DNA of 64,000 nt from Stenotrophomonas sp. ZAC14D1_NAIMI4_1 (GTDB taxonomy: Bacteria; Pseudomonadota; Gammaproteobacteria; Xanthomonadales; Xanthomonadaceae), in NCBI RefSeq assembly GCF_003086775.1, contig NZ_CP026001.1, positions 1,080,407-1,144,406 of the forward strand. Direction: 5' to 3'. Within the stretch, counting starts at the first letter, position 1, and each line of letters begins with the position of its first letter. The notes below the pieces were generated by a model that ran no database searches, was not told where the DNA came from, and was given only the letters and a program-made list of their open reading frames with translations. A program made the translations under genes and the position numbers. Positions 18,522-26,877 of the stretch are shown piece by piece.

Positions 18522-18620
18522 CCTTCGGAATGAAGGTGGCGGACGGTGCGGGTTGGCGTACCTAGGCAAACGAACTTCTACCGAGAAGAAGGCCTGGCGG
18601 ATCTGTCGATCCCCACGCAC
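18522..18620 (-). other. Conserved coding motif MRGD...RYANPHRPPP (copy A)
   Basis: Reading minus from a GTG at 18620 gives MRGD, then a variable stretch, then RYANPHRPPP, continuing in frame into the gene at 18494. The same two peptide blocks occur at 44068-44166 on the plus strand. Over the ten codons of RYANPHRPPP the two copies differ at five third or first codon positions, all synonymous, so selection seems to act on the peptide. A hairpin (GCCACCTTC / GAAGGTGGC) follows the motif. Its function is unknown to me. Confidence 0.55.
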
Positions 18621-18686
18621 CGGCCGCCATTGAAGGCAATCGTTGCATTCTCTCTGCTGCGGCGTGAACCGCAGCGGTAGAAGTTC
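18572..18686. repeat. Spaced inverted repeat with internal hairpin
   Basis: GAACTTCTACCG at 18572-18583 and CGGTAGAAGTTC at 18675-18686 are exact 12-base complements 91 bases apart. Between them GCTGCGG/CCGCAGC (18656-18675) forms a 7-bp hairpin touching the right arm. The structure lies between the gene at 18494 and a gene fragment upstream. It may be the footprint of a small mobile or REP-like element. Confidence 0.5.
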
Positions 18687-18692
18687 ATTCGT

Positions 18693-18884
18693 TTATTCGA
18701 GACGCCAATCCCGACCAAGGCGTGCTGCCTTGGCGAGGCGATCATCGATTCGCGCAAAGCCGGAAGTCAGTGAGGAAAGTTGTAACAACGCCCGCCATGA
18801 CGCTGCTTCACCGCCCAGAGCCCGATCCTCTGCCTTATTTGAACCGGGGAGTGCCGCTACACAACACCAGTAGGTGGCAATCAC
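18693..18884 (-). pseudogene. Possible 3' fragment of a degraded gene
   Basis: A short minus-strand frame ends in ARIDDRLAKAARLGRDWRLE followed by a stop. The composition looks protein-like, but there is no plausible start or ribosome site, and the sequence before it meets the 3' end of the large ATPase gene. It could be the tail of a gene cut by an insertion. The family is not recognised, and the call is weak. Confidence 0.3.
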
Positions 18885-18963
18885 GTCACCCAGCGTGGGT
18901 CTTACCTCGTAGTTTGTGTAGCTTTGGACGAACTACTGTGTCTTGCTCTGGGCGTACTGTCGT

Positions 18964-21588
18964 TCAGGGATTCTGCAGTGCTTCCAGCGCGTCATCCAAG
19001 GCAGTGACTGCATCCACTACTGTTCGCACAGTAGCTCGGTCGAATTCGTGATCGCGCTGCGAGTCGTGCACACCACTGTTCAGGTATCCCCATTCAATGC
19101 TCGCCCCGTTGACGCTAAGCAAAGTAGTGAGTGCGTCGACCGATTGCTGTGCAGCGGGATACTGCGCCGCAACGCGAGCTACCGCTGATTTCAGCTTGCT
19201 GCATTTGTTGTTCAACTCCAAGGGCGAGCGAGGTCCGCCGAGCTTGATCTCAATGCGCCCATCTCCCCGCCGGCTAAGCCATGTCCAGAGGCGGTCAGTC
19301 AAGCTTTCTAGCGCGGGCCGTGCCTGTCGCAAGGCCTCGCGCTTCTCATCGTTCGCCAGCGCCTGCTGGGCTAACAGCACATAGTTCTTCGTCGGCGGGT
19401 CGCTGTCGACGCGCAGCTCGTGTTCGCCATGGTGCGGGAGGAACTTGTAGCGCTTGATCGCTCCGGCGCGGCGTGCACCAAGTTCCTGCTGAATCCGGTG
19501 AAGAAACTCCTCCGCATGCGAGGTGAGGATGACCTGCTTATCGTTTAGCAACCCATCCTCGAAGAAGGTGCGCCAGATGCCATCACGGTGATCATCATCG
19601 ATCGCGTTGACCACGTCGTCGAAGATGACCACAGGGCATTCTTGCGCGATATTCTTGGCCAGTAGAATCGCCAGTCCAAGGCACTTAATGTGCCCTTCAC
19701 TGAAGACGACCAAGGCGTCATAGCGCATGCCAGGTTCGCCGGCGAACTCGACTTCGATCTTTCCGTTCTCGGCGACCGGCAGCCACAACGCGTGCAGCAG
19801 GTCGCCAGGTGGATCGGCGCGGTTGAACGCGTTGTAGAGGTTGCGAGCCTGCTCTCCAAGGCCCTGGAGCAGTCGGCCCGGCAAGGCCGCCAGATAGGCC
19901 TGGATCTCGGGCAGGTAACCGTTGTAGGCGGCCTGGATGCGCTGGTGGTGCGCGATGACCGGCACTTCGGCCGCGGTAGCGTCGATCAGGCCACGGTTGG
20001 CCTCATCGAACTGGGTCACAGTCTGCCGGGCAGTGGCCAGTTCCTGGTCTGCGGTCGTGCGCAGAGTCTTCAGCCGCTCAATCTCCAGCCGGTGCTGGTC
20101 CAAGACATCTCGTTCCTGAGCCAGCGCTCCACGCAAGGCATGTGCCTCGCGAGACTGCGCGTCGGCATGTTCGATGAACTCGGCGACCTGCAGCAGCGCA
20201 GTCCACCCGCGGCGATCGCCATCGACCCATGCTCCTAGCCAGGCACCTGTGGCGGCTGGGGGCAGTAGAGGCAACGCCGCCGCCTGCAGCTGGGCAGGAC
20301 ACACGGCCGCCGCCGCCATGGCTACGCGACGCATCTCCTCCCACAGCGCCCGCACCGCCTCGCTCAGTTGCGTGCGCAAGCCGGCCTCTTGCTGTTGGAG
20401 GGCGGCCAACTGTGCGAGCTGCTCCAGGCCCGCTCGTGCCTTGGCGAAGGGGTCCTGGGCCACTGCGGTTAACCCGGTTCCGCATGCGGGACAGGCAGCT
20501 GCGCCATCGGCCAGGGCCAGCACCGCCTCGTACAGCTTGGCATATGACACGTCACCGGCACGCGCGGCCAACTGCCCGGTGGCGGCCTGCCACTGGCCTT
20601 GAAGGCGGTACACCTCGTCTAGCAAATCCTGCAGACGTGCACGTGTCACTTCATGAATCGCTGGAGGGACGGCGACAAGTTGCGCCTGCACGTACGGAAG
20701 CCGCCCTTGTAGCTGCGGCGTGCCAAGTAGCCAGTCGACGCAGCCCTGGTACGTCGCGTCGGGCAACATGCGTTGCGCGAGCGCCTGTTCCATGCCCTCA
20801 ATCGCTGCGATCTTTTGTGGATGGCCGGCAATCGTCTGTTCGGAATTTGCCAACTGCAAGCGCCGCTGCGCGAGTTGGGCGGCCTGGATTCCGGCAAGCA
20901 TCAGGTCTTGGTCGAGCGTGGGATTGAATCCGCGCACGAAGTCACTGAACTGATCCACGCCAAACAAGGTGGCAATGAGCTGTCGCTGGTCGCCCGGTGT
21001 ACGGGCCGCGATGCGCGCGAAATCATCGAGGCGATTTTTCTCGATGAAGCAGAAGCGATACTCCGCCTCGTCGGGCTGCACGGCTTGGGCCCGCTCTGCC
21101 GCCCCGGAAGAGAGAACGGGCGCGACATGGCGCCGCAGCCGGGCGTTGTTACAGTAAGTACGCTGGTCGACTCGCTTGGCCTGGGCTTCGCTGATGGACC
21201 CGAGCATCGCAACTTCCAGCGCCTCGCAGAAGCTGCTTTTACCCGTGCCATTAGCGCCATAGACCAACGTGATGTCATGGCTGAGGTCGAACGTTTCTTG
21301 CCTCATGAACCCGCGGAACGGGCCCACCTCGAGCTGAAGCAGGCGCCCAAGCGCCGGCCCAGCGTCGGGACCGTGGCCGTCTCCTTGGTACGCCGCCGGA
21401 GTCTGCGCCAAGTTGGCTATGGCCAGCGGCGCTAGGCGGACCGATCGCCTGCGGCCCGCCGCGCCAACCTCAGCCAACGGCTGCAAGTGATCCAAAATCA
21501 GGTGCGCAAGCCGGCGCACATCGTCGTGCACTTGTCGCTGCGCCAAGTGCGCCAGGAAGCGGTGGTACTCGGAACGAATGCTCGCCAT
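18964..21588 (-). CDS. SMC/Rad50-like AAA ATPase with CxxC hook; candidate PrrC/RloC-type defence protein
   Basis: The 874-residue protein has a Walker A GANGTGKSS (111-119), an ABC-like signature SEGHIKCLGL (630-639), a Walker B VVIFDDV (653-659) and an H-loop LTSHAEEF (688-695). The central region is helical and carries CPACG at 366-370, a possible zinc hook as in Rad50 and RloC. After the ATPase comes a ~170-residue tail with Arg757-x3-Glu761 (RPALE) and a late NSGVHD (His841). That order resembles the Arg-Glu-His set of PrrC/RloC anticodon nucleases, though the match is mine and unproven. It is a lone gene in accessory DNA near a tRNA, as defence genes often are. A DNA-repair ATPase is the alternative. 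Confidence 0.75.
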   Translation of the reverse strand: MASIRSEYHRFLAHLAQRQVHDDVRRLAHLILDHLQPLAEVGAAGRRRSVRLAPLAIANLAQTPAAYQGDGHGPDAGPALGRLLQLEVGPFRGFMRQETFDLSHDITLVYGANGTGKSSFCEALEVAMLGSISEAQAKRVDQRTYCNNARLRRHVAPVLSSGAAERAQAVQPDEAEYRFCFIEKNRLDDFARIAARTPGDQRQLIATLFGVDQFSDFVRGFNPTLDQDLMLAGIQAAQLAQRRLQLANSEQTIAGHPQKIAAIEGMEQALAQRMLPDATYQGCVDWLLGTPQLQGRLPYVQAQLVAVPPAIHEVTRARLQDLLDEVYRLQGQWQAATGQLAARAGDVSYAKLYEAVLALADGAAACPACGTGLTAVAQDPFAKARAGLEQLAQLAALQQQEAGLRTQLSEAVRALWEEMRRVAMAAAAVCPAQLQAAALPLLPPAATGAWLGAWVDGDRRGWTALLQVAEFIEHADAQSREAHALRGALAQERDVLDQHRLEIERLKTLRTTADQELATARQTVTQFDEANRGLIDATAAEVPVIAHHQRIQAAYNGYLPEIQAYLAALPGRLLQGLGEQARNLYNAFNRADPPGDLLHALWLPVAENGKIEVEFAGEPGMRYDALVVFSEGHIKCLGLAILLAKNIAQECPVVIFDDVVNAIDDDHRDGIWRTFFEDGLLNDKQVILTSHAEEFLHRIQQELGARRAGAIKRYKFLPHHGEHELRVDSDPPTKNYVLLAQQALANDEKREALRQARPALESLTDRLWTWLSRRGDGRIEIKLGGPRSPLELNNKCSKLKSAVARVAAQYPAAQQSVDALTTLLSVNGASIEWGYLNSGVHDSQRDHEFDRATVRTVVDAVTALDDALEALQNP

Positions 21589-21956
21589 GCAGCCCCTCTA
21601 CACGGAAGGACGCTGTCGGTTGCGCCCTTGGTTTTGTTGATTAGCCGCCAGCGCCGTGGTTACGGGCGGATGTTGCTTTCACTCGTGACCGGCCGAATCG
21701 ACTAAGTGCACAAACTATGCACTAACGGGGCCACATTAACTATGGGGTCCATGTACGCCATGGTTGGTAAATCAAACACCTCGATTTGCACAAGCTATGG
21801 GTTCACCTTCTACGCGAACTGTGGTGTCCAGCCCAAGCACAGCCCGCGCGAGCGTGCCATGGATGAAAGCAGACGTTCCATCCATGCGCTGTGCGGCCGA
21901 CCGCAGCGGGCGTAGTCTCGGCCCACGGTTGTCCCCTCTGGCTCTGGAGTTCCACC
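21589..21956. other. Intergenic stretch of 368 bases without a convincing gene
   Basis: The region is AT-richer than its flanks and has short ORFs with no good ribosome site or family match. It contains a small palindrome (CATGGATG / CATCCATG near 21860-21880) and GTGCA/TGCAC near 21706-21722. It probably holds the promoters of the ATPase (minus) and tautomerase (plus) genes, but no clear -35/-10 pair stands out. Confidence 0.5.
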
Positions 21957-22337
21957 ATGCCGCTCGCCCGTATCGATCTTCGCAAAGGTAAATCCGCCGA
22001 TTATCTGCAGCGCGTGGGGGAGGCCATCTACCAGGCCCTGCGCGCGGTGGGTGTGCCGGAAAATGATCGCTTCCAGGTCTTCCAGGAACACGAGGCGGGT
22101 ACGCTCGTCTTCGATCCCGGCTATCTGGGCGTGGCCCGCACCGATGACTTCATCTGTGTGCAGATCACCTGGAGCGAGGGGCGCACGCAGGAGCAGAAGA
22201 ATGCGTTGTACCTCGGTATTGCCAATGGCCTGCATGAGGCGGTGGGCATCCGCCGCGAGGGCGTATTCATCAATCTAGTGGAAGTGAAGCCGGAGAATTG
22301 GTCGTTCGGGAATGGGGTGGCGCAGTACGTGAGTTGA
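21957..22337 (+). CDS. Tautomerase superfamily protein
   Basis: The 126-residue protein begins MPLARIDLRKGKS, giving the N-terminal proline (Pro1 after Met removal) that is the catalytic base of the 4-oxalocrotonate tautomerase/MIF superfamily. The length and the second half (EGVFINLVEVKPENWSFGNG) fit the ~130-residue Tautomerase_2-like branch, not the 60-residue 4-OT. The substrate is unknown. The ATG at 21957 is fixed by the need for Pro1. It stands alone on the plus strand, followed by a REP-like unit. Confidence 0.85.
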   Translation: MPLARIDLRKGKSADYLQRVGEAIYQALRAVGVPENDRFQVFQEHEAGTLVFDPGYLGVARTDDFICVQITWSEGRTQEQKNALYLGIANGLHEAVGIRREGVFINLVEVKPENWSFGNGVAQYVS

Positions 22338-22354
22338 TTTGCCAGGAGCAAGAG

Positions 22355-22378
22355 CATCCACGCATGGCGTGGATCTAC
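22355..22378. repeat. SMAG-type unit (inverted)
   Basis: On the minus strand it reads GTAGATCCACGCC-atg-CGTGGATG, a GTAG-headed hairpin with an ATCCACG stem. It follows the tautomerase stop by 17 bases. Confidence 0.75.
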
Positions 22379-22415
22379 TGCGAGAGGGCGGAGTCATCGG
22401 CGTGGCTACGGTCTG

Positions 22416-22467
22416 GCCCCTGCGTCACCGTGTCGCAGGGGCAAAACCCTGAACGTGGTCCAGGGTT
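22416..22467. promoter_or_regulatory. Two tandem hairpins upstream of the DUF2946-TonB operon
   Basis: GCCCCTGCG (22416-22424) pairs with CGCAGGGGC (22434-22442), and AACCCTG (22445-22451) pairs with CAGGGTT (22461-22467). The second hairpin ends 25 bases before the GTG of the DUF2946 gene. They could be a leader structure or a terminator of the preceding gene; no T-run follows. Confidence 0.45.
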
Positions 22468-22492
22468 GGCTGCGGCGCCGTAGAATGGCGGG

Positions 22493-22972
22493 GTGCGTCG
22501 CCCCCGATTCCACCGCCGGTTCCAGACCTTGGCATGGCTTGCCATGCTGCTGGTGCTGCTTGCCCCGCTGGTGAGCCGCTGGATGGCCCATGGGCCGGCG
22601 CCGGCTGCCGCGCCGGTGATGGCGGGCATGGATCATGGCGCGATGGACCACAGCGCGATGGGCCACGGCGCGCACGCGGAACACGCGCAGCACGCGATGG
22701 AAGGGCACCACGACCACCATGCGATGGCGATGGCGCACGACGAGGCTGCTGGCAAGCCGGCCGTAGATCCACATGCCGAGCATGAAATGGGCGTGGACTG
22801 CGAGTACTGCCTGATTGCGGCACGCCTGATCACCTTGCTGGTGGCGGCGTTCCTGCTGCTGGTGCCTTTGGCGCCGGTGTGCAGGGCATTGGCGGGATCT
22901 GTCAGAGCGCTGCCCTCGCGGCTGCGCGGAACACTGGGCGCGCGTGGGCCACCGGTGGCGTTCGCTGGCTGA
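22493..22972 (+). CDS. DUF2946 family protein, His/Met-rich
   Basis: The 159-residue product has an N-terminal membrane helix (about 13-30), a metal-ligand-rich stretch with MDHGAMDHSAMGHG and many further His residues, the DUF2946 core CEYC, and a second membrane helix (about 114-132). DUF2946 proteins often neighbour copper or TonB receptor genes. The start is a GTG at 22493. Two genes downstream encode a TonB receptor and a PepSY membrane protein, so it probably helps handle copper or iron in the envelope. That role is inferred from composition and context. Confidence 0.75.
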   Translation: MRRPRFHRRFQTLAWLAMLLVLLAPLVSRWMAHGPAPAAAPVMAGMDHGAMDHSAMGHGAHAEHAQHAMEGHHDHHAMAMAHDEAAGKPAVDPHAEHEMGVDCEYCLIAARLITLLVAAFLLLVPLAPVCRALAGSVRALPSRLRGTLGARGPPVAFAG

Positions 22973-22989
22973 GCCGCGCACGCGAAAGC

Positions 22990-23012
22990 CGCCGGGCATG
23001 GCCCGGCGCTAC
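22990..23012. repeat. SMAG-type unit (inverted)
   Basis: The minus strand reads GTAGCGCCGGGC-cat-GCCCGGCG. It sits between the DUF2946 gene and the TonB receptor gene, inside the presumed operon. Confidence 0.85.
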
Positions 23013-23111
23013 CGATTTTCTTGAAGCTGCTGGGCATCGCCCTGCGTTAGCGCGTGCGCTTTCCTTTTCTGCTGCCCTGTCTGATGGGGCGGCATTGCAT
23101 GCCGTGGAAAC

Positions 23112-25247
23112 ATGAAAACCAACCCGAACGTCGTCGCCCTGCGCTGGGCGACGCTGCCGGCGCTGTGCGCCTGCGCCCTGTACACCGCACCGGCCCGCGC
23201 TGATGCCGCAGACCCCACCACCCTGGACACCGTGCGCGTGGTCGATACCCGCCATGGCGAACTGTCGGCCGTGCCCAGCGCGGGCTCGGCGCTCGGCCTG
23301 AGCGTGCTGCAGACGCCGGCCGCGCTCACCGTCATCGACCGCGACCAGTTGGAACAGCGTGGCGACAGCAACCTCAACGATGCGATCAGCCGTGCCGGTG
23401 CGATCAGTGCGATGCCGCACCCGGGCAATGGCCTGAGTGCGCTGTCCAGCCGCGGCTTCACCGATGGCGCGTCGGTGATGCGCCTGTACGACGGTCTGCG
23501 CCAGTACGGCGGGGTGGGCGTCACCTTCCCGTTCGATACCTGGTCCATCGAGCGCATCGAAGTGCTGCGCGGCCCGGCGTCGGTCATCCATGGCGATGGT
23601 GCCATTGGCGGGGTCATCAACATCGTGCCGAAGAAGCCGACGCGCGGTGCCGTCGAGAACGAGATCAGCGTGACCGTGGGCAGCGAGGACACCGCGCGCC
23701 TGGGCTTCGGCAGCGGTGGCGCGCTGACGCCGGAGCTGGCCTACCGTGTGGATGTGAGCGGCAACTACAGCGGTGGCTGGGTCGACCGTGGCCGCAACAA
23801 CGATGCGACGTTTTCCGGCGCGCTGTTGTGGCAGCCGCGCACCGACCTGCAGCTGACCCTGACCCATGCGCAGGGCTACCAGCAGCCGATGCGCTACTTC
23901 GGCACGCCGCTGGTGGACGGCCGCCAGCTGGACGCGCTGCGCCACCGCAACTACAACGTGGCCGACAGCGAGATCCGCTTCCGCGACCGCTGGACCCAGC
24001 TGGATGCGCTGTGGACGCCGACTGCTAACGTGGAATGGCGCACGCGCGTCTACCAGATCGACAGCCAGCGCGACTGGCGCAATGCCCAGGCCTATGTCTA
24101 CAACGATGCCACGGGCCTGATCGATCGCTCGGACAACACGCAGATCACCCACAACCAGGACCAGACCGGGCTGACCTCGACGCTGCGCGTGCAGGGGCAG
24201 GTGGGCGGGCTGGCCAACAACTTCGCGGTGGGCCTGGATGCCAACCGCGCGCATTTCAAGCACACCAACAACACCTACGCCGGCAGCTCCGGGCCGGTCG
24301 ATCCGTTCCACCCGGTGCCGGGGCAGTTCGCCAGCGATGCGCCGAACCTGCCGCGCTACCGCAACGGTGCCGAGCAGTACGCCTTGTTTGCCGAAGACCA
24401 CCTGACGCTGACCGAGCGCTGGTCGGTGCTGGGCGGGCTGCGCCATGACCGCGCGACCATCGACCGCACCGATCTGATCAGTGGCGCGGCAGCATTCTCG
24501 AAGACCTACAGCAGCACCGGCTGGCGCGCAGGCACGGTGTTCGCGCTGCGGCCGACGTTGAGCCTGTACGCGCAGTACTCGCAGGCGGCGGATCCGGTCA
24601 GTGGCCTGCTGATGATCAGCCCGGCCAATGGTGCGTTCGATCTGGCCAAGGGGCGGCAGTTCGAAGTGGGCATGAAGCAGGCGTTCAACGGCGGCGAGTG
24701 GACGCTGGCGGCGTACCGCATCCGCAAGACCGGCCTGCTCAGCCGTGATCCGCTGCAGCCCGATCGCCGCGTGCAGGTGGGCGCGCAGACCTCGCGCGGC
24801 ATCGAGGCCTCGTTGAATTGGGCGTTCGCACCGCAGTGGTCGCTGGATGCGAATGCCACGGTGCTGAAGGCCGAATTCGAGGACTTCCTGGAAACCACTG
24901 GCTCGCCGGCGGTAGTGGTCTCGCGCGATGGCAACGTGCCGCCTAACGTGGCCGAGCGGATGGCGAACGTGTGGCTGAGCTGGCAGTTCCTGCCGGACTG
25001 GACCGTGGCCGGCGGCGCGCGCTATGTGGGCAAGCGTTACGCGGACAACGCCAATACGCTCGAACTGCCCGGCTACAGCACCACCGATCTGGCGCTGACC
25101 TGGCAGGCCGCGCCGCGCACGCGGGTAAGCGCGCGACTGTTCAACGTGTTCGACAAGGCGTACTACGCAACGGCGTACTACACCAGCACGCAGTGGCTGC
25201 TGGGCGCGGACCGCCGCGTCGAGTTCACCCTCGACCATCGCTTCTGA
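23112..25247 (+). CDS. TonB-dependent receptor (FhuE/FpvA-like siderophore type)
   Basis: The 711-residue outer-membrane protein has a signal peptide ending near ARADA (about residue 31), a plug domain with TLDTVRVVDTR (TonB-box-like), QTPAALTVIDRDQLEQRG and IERIEVLRGPASVIHGDGAIGGVINIV, and a 22-strand barrel ending in aromatic Phe (LDHRF). The plug motifs match ferric-siderophore receptors. No STN signalling domain is present. It lies between DUF2946 and PepSY genes, a cassette for metal-chelate uptake and reduction. The ligand could be a xenosiderophore or a copper chelate; sequence alone does not say. No clear Fur box was seen. Confidence 0.9.
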   Translation: MKTNPNVVALRWATLPALCACALYTAPARADAADPTTLDTVRVVDTRHGELSAVPSAGSALGLSVLQTPAALTVIDRDQLEQRGDSNLNDAISRAGAISAMPHPGNGLSALSSRGFTDGASVMRLYDGLRQYGGVGVTFPFDTWSIERIEVLRGPASVIHGDGAIGGVINIVPKKPTRGAVENEISVTVGSEDTARLGFGSGGALTPELAYRVDVSGNYSGGWVDRGRNNDATFSGALLWQPRTDLQLTLTHAQGYQQPMRYFGTPLVDGRQLDALRHRNYNVADSEIRFRDRWTQLDALWTPTANVEWRTRVYQIDSQRDWRNAQAYVYNDATGLIDRSDNTQITHNQDQTGLTSTLRVQGQVGGLANNFAVGLDANRAHFKHTNNTYAGSSGPVDPFHPVPGQFASDAPNLPRYRNGAEQYALFAEDHLTLTERWSVLGGLRHDRATIDRTDLISGAAAFSKTYSSTGWRAGTVFALRPTLSLYAQYSQAADPVSGLLMISPANGAFDLAKGRQFEVGMKQAFNGGEWTLAAYRIRKTGLLSRDPLQPDRRVQVGAQTSRGIEASLNWAFAPQWSLDANATVLKAEFEDFLETTGSPAVVVSRDGNVPPNVAERMANVWLSWQFLPDWTVAGGARYVGKRYADNANTLELPGYSTTDLALTWQAAPRTRVSARLFNVFDKAYYATAYYTSTQWLLGADRRVEFTLDHRF

Positions 25248-25258
25248 GGGCGCTGGCC

Positions 25259-26773
25259 ATGTCGCTGCGATCCACCGCCAAGCGTTGGACTTACCTGCTG
25301 CATCGCTGGTTGGGTATTGGGGGTTGCCTGCTGATGCTGCTGTGGTTCGTCAGCGGCATGGTGATGCTGTTCATCGGTTACCCGAAGTTGACCCCAGGTG
25401 AGCGGCTGGCCGCATTACCGGTGCTGGAGGACTCGCGCGCGCTGCAGGGGCTGTCGATCCTGCCCGACGCTGTGCAGGCCGAACCGGAACGCGTGGCGCT
25501 GACCACGCTGCGTGGCGAGCCGGCCTATGTGGTGCGCAGCGGTGCCAACGTGGGTGCGTGGTCGGCCGGCAGCGGCCACGCGCTGCTGCCGGTGTCCGCA
25601 CAGCGTGCCGAGCTTGCGGCGGCGGCGTTTGCCGGTGGCCCGGCCTTCCTGGGCGCGGTGCGCGTGGACGAGGATCGCTGGACGCATTCGCGCGGATTGG
25701 ATGCGCACCGGCCGCTGTACAAGGTGGAGGTGGGCGGCCGACAGCCGGGCAGCGTGTACGTGTCCTCGCATACCGGCGAAGTGGTGCTGGATGCGCCATA
25801 CCACCAGCAGCGCTGGAACTACGTGGGCGCGTGGCTGCACTGGTTGTACTTCCTGCGCATGCAGTCGGTGGACCCGGTGTGGACGTGGGTGGTGATCGTG
25901 TTGTCCGGGCTGTGTACGGTGGCGGCCATCAGCGGCATCGTGGTGGGTGTGTGGCGTTGGCGTTTCCGTGGCCGGTACCGCTCCGGTGCGAAAACGCCCT
26001 ACGTAGAGCCGTGGATGCGCTGGCACCACCTGGTCGGCCTGGTGGCCTCGGCCTTCGTGTTCACCTGGATCTTCAGCGGGCTGATGTCGATGAACCCGCT
26101 GCAGGTGTTCAGCAGCCCGGCGGATGCGACGAATGCCGCGCGTTATCGAGGCGCGCCGGTGCCGCTGGATGATGCGCTGGCCCAGCCACAGGCGTTGCTG
26201 GCCGCCGCGGCGCAGGCGGGGTTTGCGCCGGTGGAGATCCAGTGGCGGCGCATCGATGGCCAGCTGTTTGCGGTGCTGCTGGACGGGCAGGGCGGTACGC
26301 GCATCGTCTCGCGCGTGGATGGGCAGCTGCAGCTTGCAGAGCAGTTGCCAGTGGCGTGGCTGCAGCAGCGCGCACAGGCGTTGGGCACGGCACCACTGCG
26401 TGCATTCACGATCCTGCACACACCGGATGCCTGGTTCTATCCACGCGCGCCCGAGGCGATGAACGGTGCAGCGGTGCGGCGCTTCCCGGTGGCGGTGGCC
26501 GACTTCGGCGATGAACACGCCACGCGGGTGTACATCGATCTGGCCACCGGCGATCCGCTGCTGGCCCTGGGCCATCGCGAACGCGTCGGCCGCTGGCTGT
26601 TCTACTTCCTGCACAGCTGGGACCTGCCGGGCATGCTGCGGCAGGAGAACACACGGCTGGGCGTGCTGTTGCTGCTGAGCGTGGCGGGTACCGGCCTGTG
26701 TGCGACCGGTGTCGTGATCGGCACGCGGCGGCTGCGGATGAAATTCGGCCGGCCGCGCCAGCGAAGGGGATGA
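25259..26773 (+). CDS. PepSY-associated TM protein (iron-regulated membrane protein type)
   Basis: The 504-residue protein has the PepSY_TM layout: a first helix in LHRWLGIGGCLLMLLWFVSG (about 15-34), a periplasmic PepSY region, two central helices near residues 200-235 and 260-285, and a last helix near 465-490. Conserved His residues at helix ends (LLHRW, WHHLVG, LHSW) suggest haem or metal ligands. Family members act as inner-membrane ferric-siderophore reductases or exporters. The ATG at 25259 is 11 bases after the receptor stop, so they are co-transcribed. Confidence 0.88.
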   Translation: MSLRSTAKRWTYLLHRWLGIGGCLLMLLWFVSGMVMLFIGYPKLTPGERLAALPVLEDSRALQGLSILPDAVQAEPERVALTTLRGEPAYVVRSGANVGAWSAGSGHALLPVSAQRAELAAAAFAGGPAFLGAVRVDEDRWTHSRGLDAHRPLYKVEVGGRQPGSVYVSSHTGEVVLDAPYHQQRWNYVGAWLHWLYFLRMQSVDPVWTWVVIVLSGLCTVAAISGIVVGVWRWRFRGRYRSGAKTPYVEPWMRWHHLVGLVASAFVFTWIFSGLMSMNPLQVFSSPADATNAARYRGAPVPLDDALAQPQALLAAAAQAGFAPVEIQWRRIDGQLFAVLLDGQGGTRIVSRVDGQLQLAEQLPVAWLQQRAQALGTAPLRAFTILHTPDAWFYPRAPEAMNGAAVRRFPVAVADFGDEHATRVYIDLATGDPLLALGHRERVGRWLFYFLHSWDLPGMLRQENTRLGVLLLLSVAGTGLCATGVVIGTRRLRMKFGRPRQRRG

Positions 26774-26877
26774 CGGCGCCCGGTCTCGCGTGGTGATACG
26801 CCCGTGCGTGATGATCGTTGCCACAGTCATTGTCATCCGCCTTCGCTATGATGGGTCGATCTGAAGTGGGTACGCAT

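Noticed and set aside
17333..18964. tRNA-Val as an integration site for an island
   Set aside because: No repeat of the tRNA 3' end and no integrase gene was found downstream.
21706..21915. 69-codon ORF upstream of the tautomerase
   Set aside because: No ribosome site, no family, odd composition; more likely promoter DNA.
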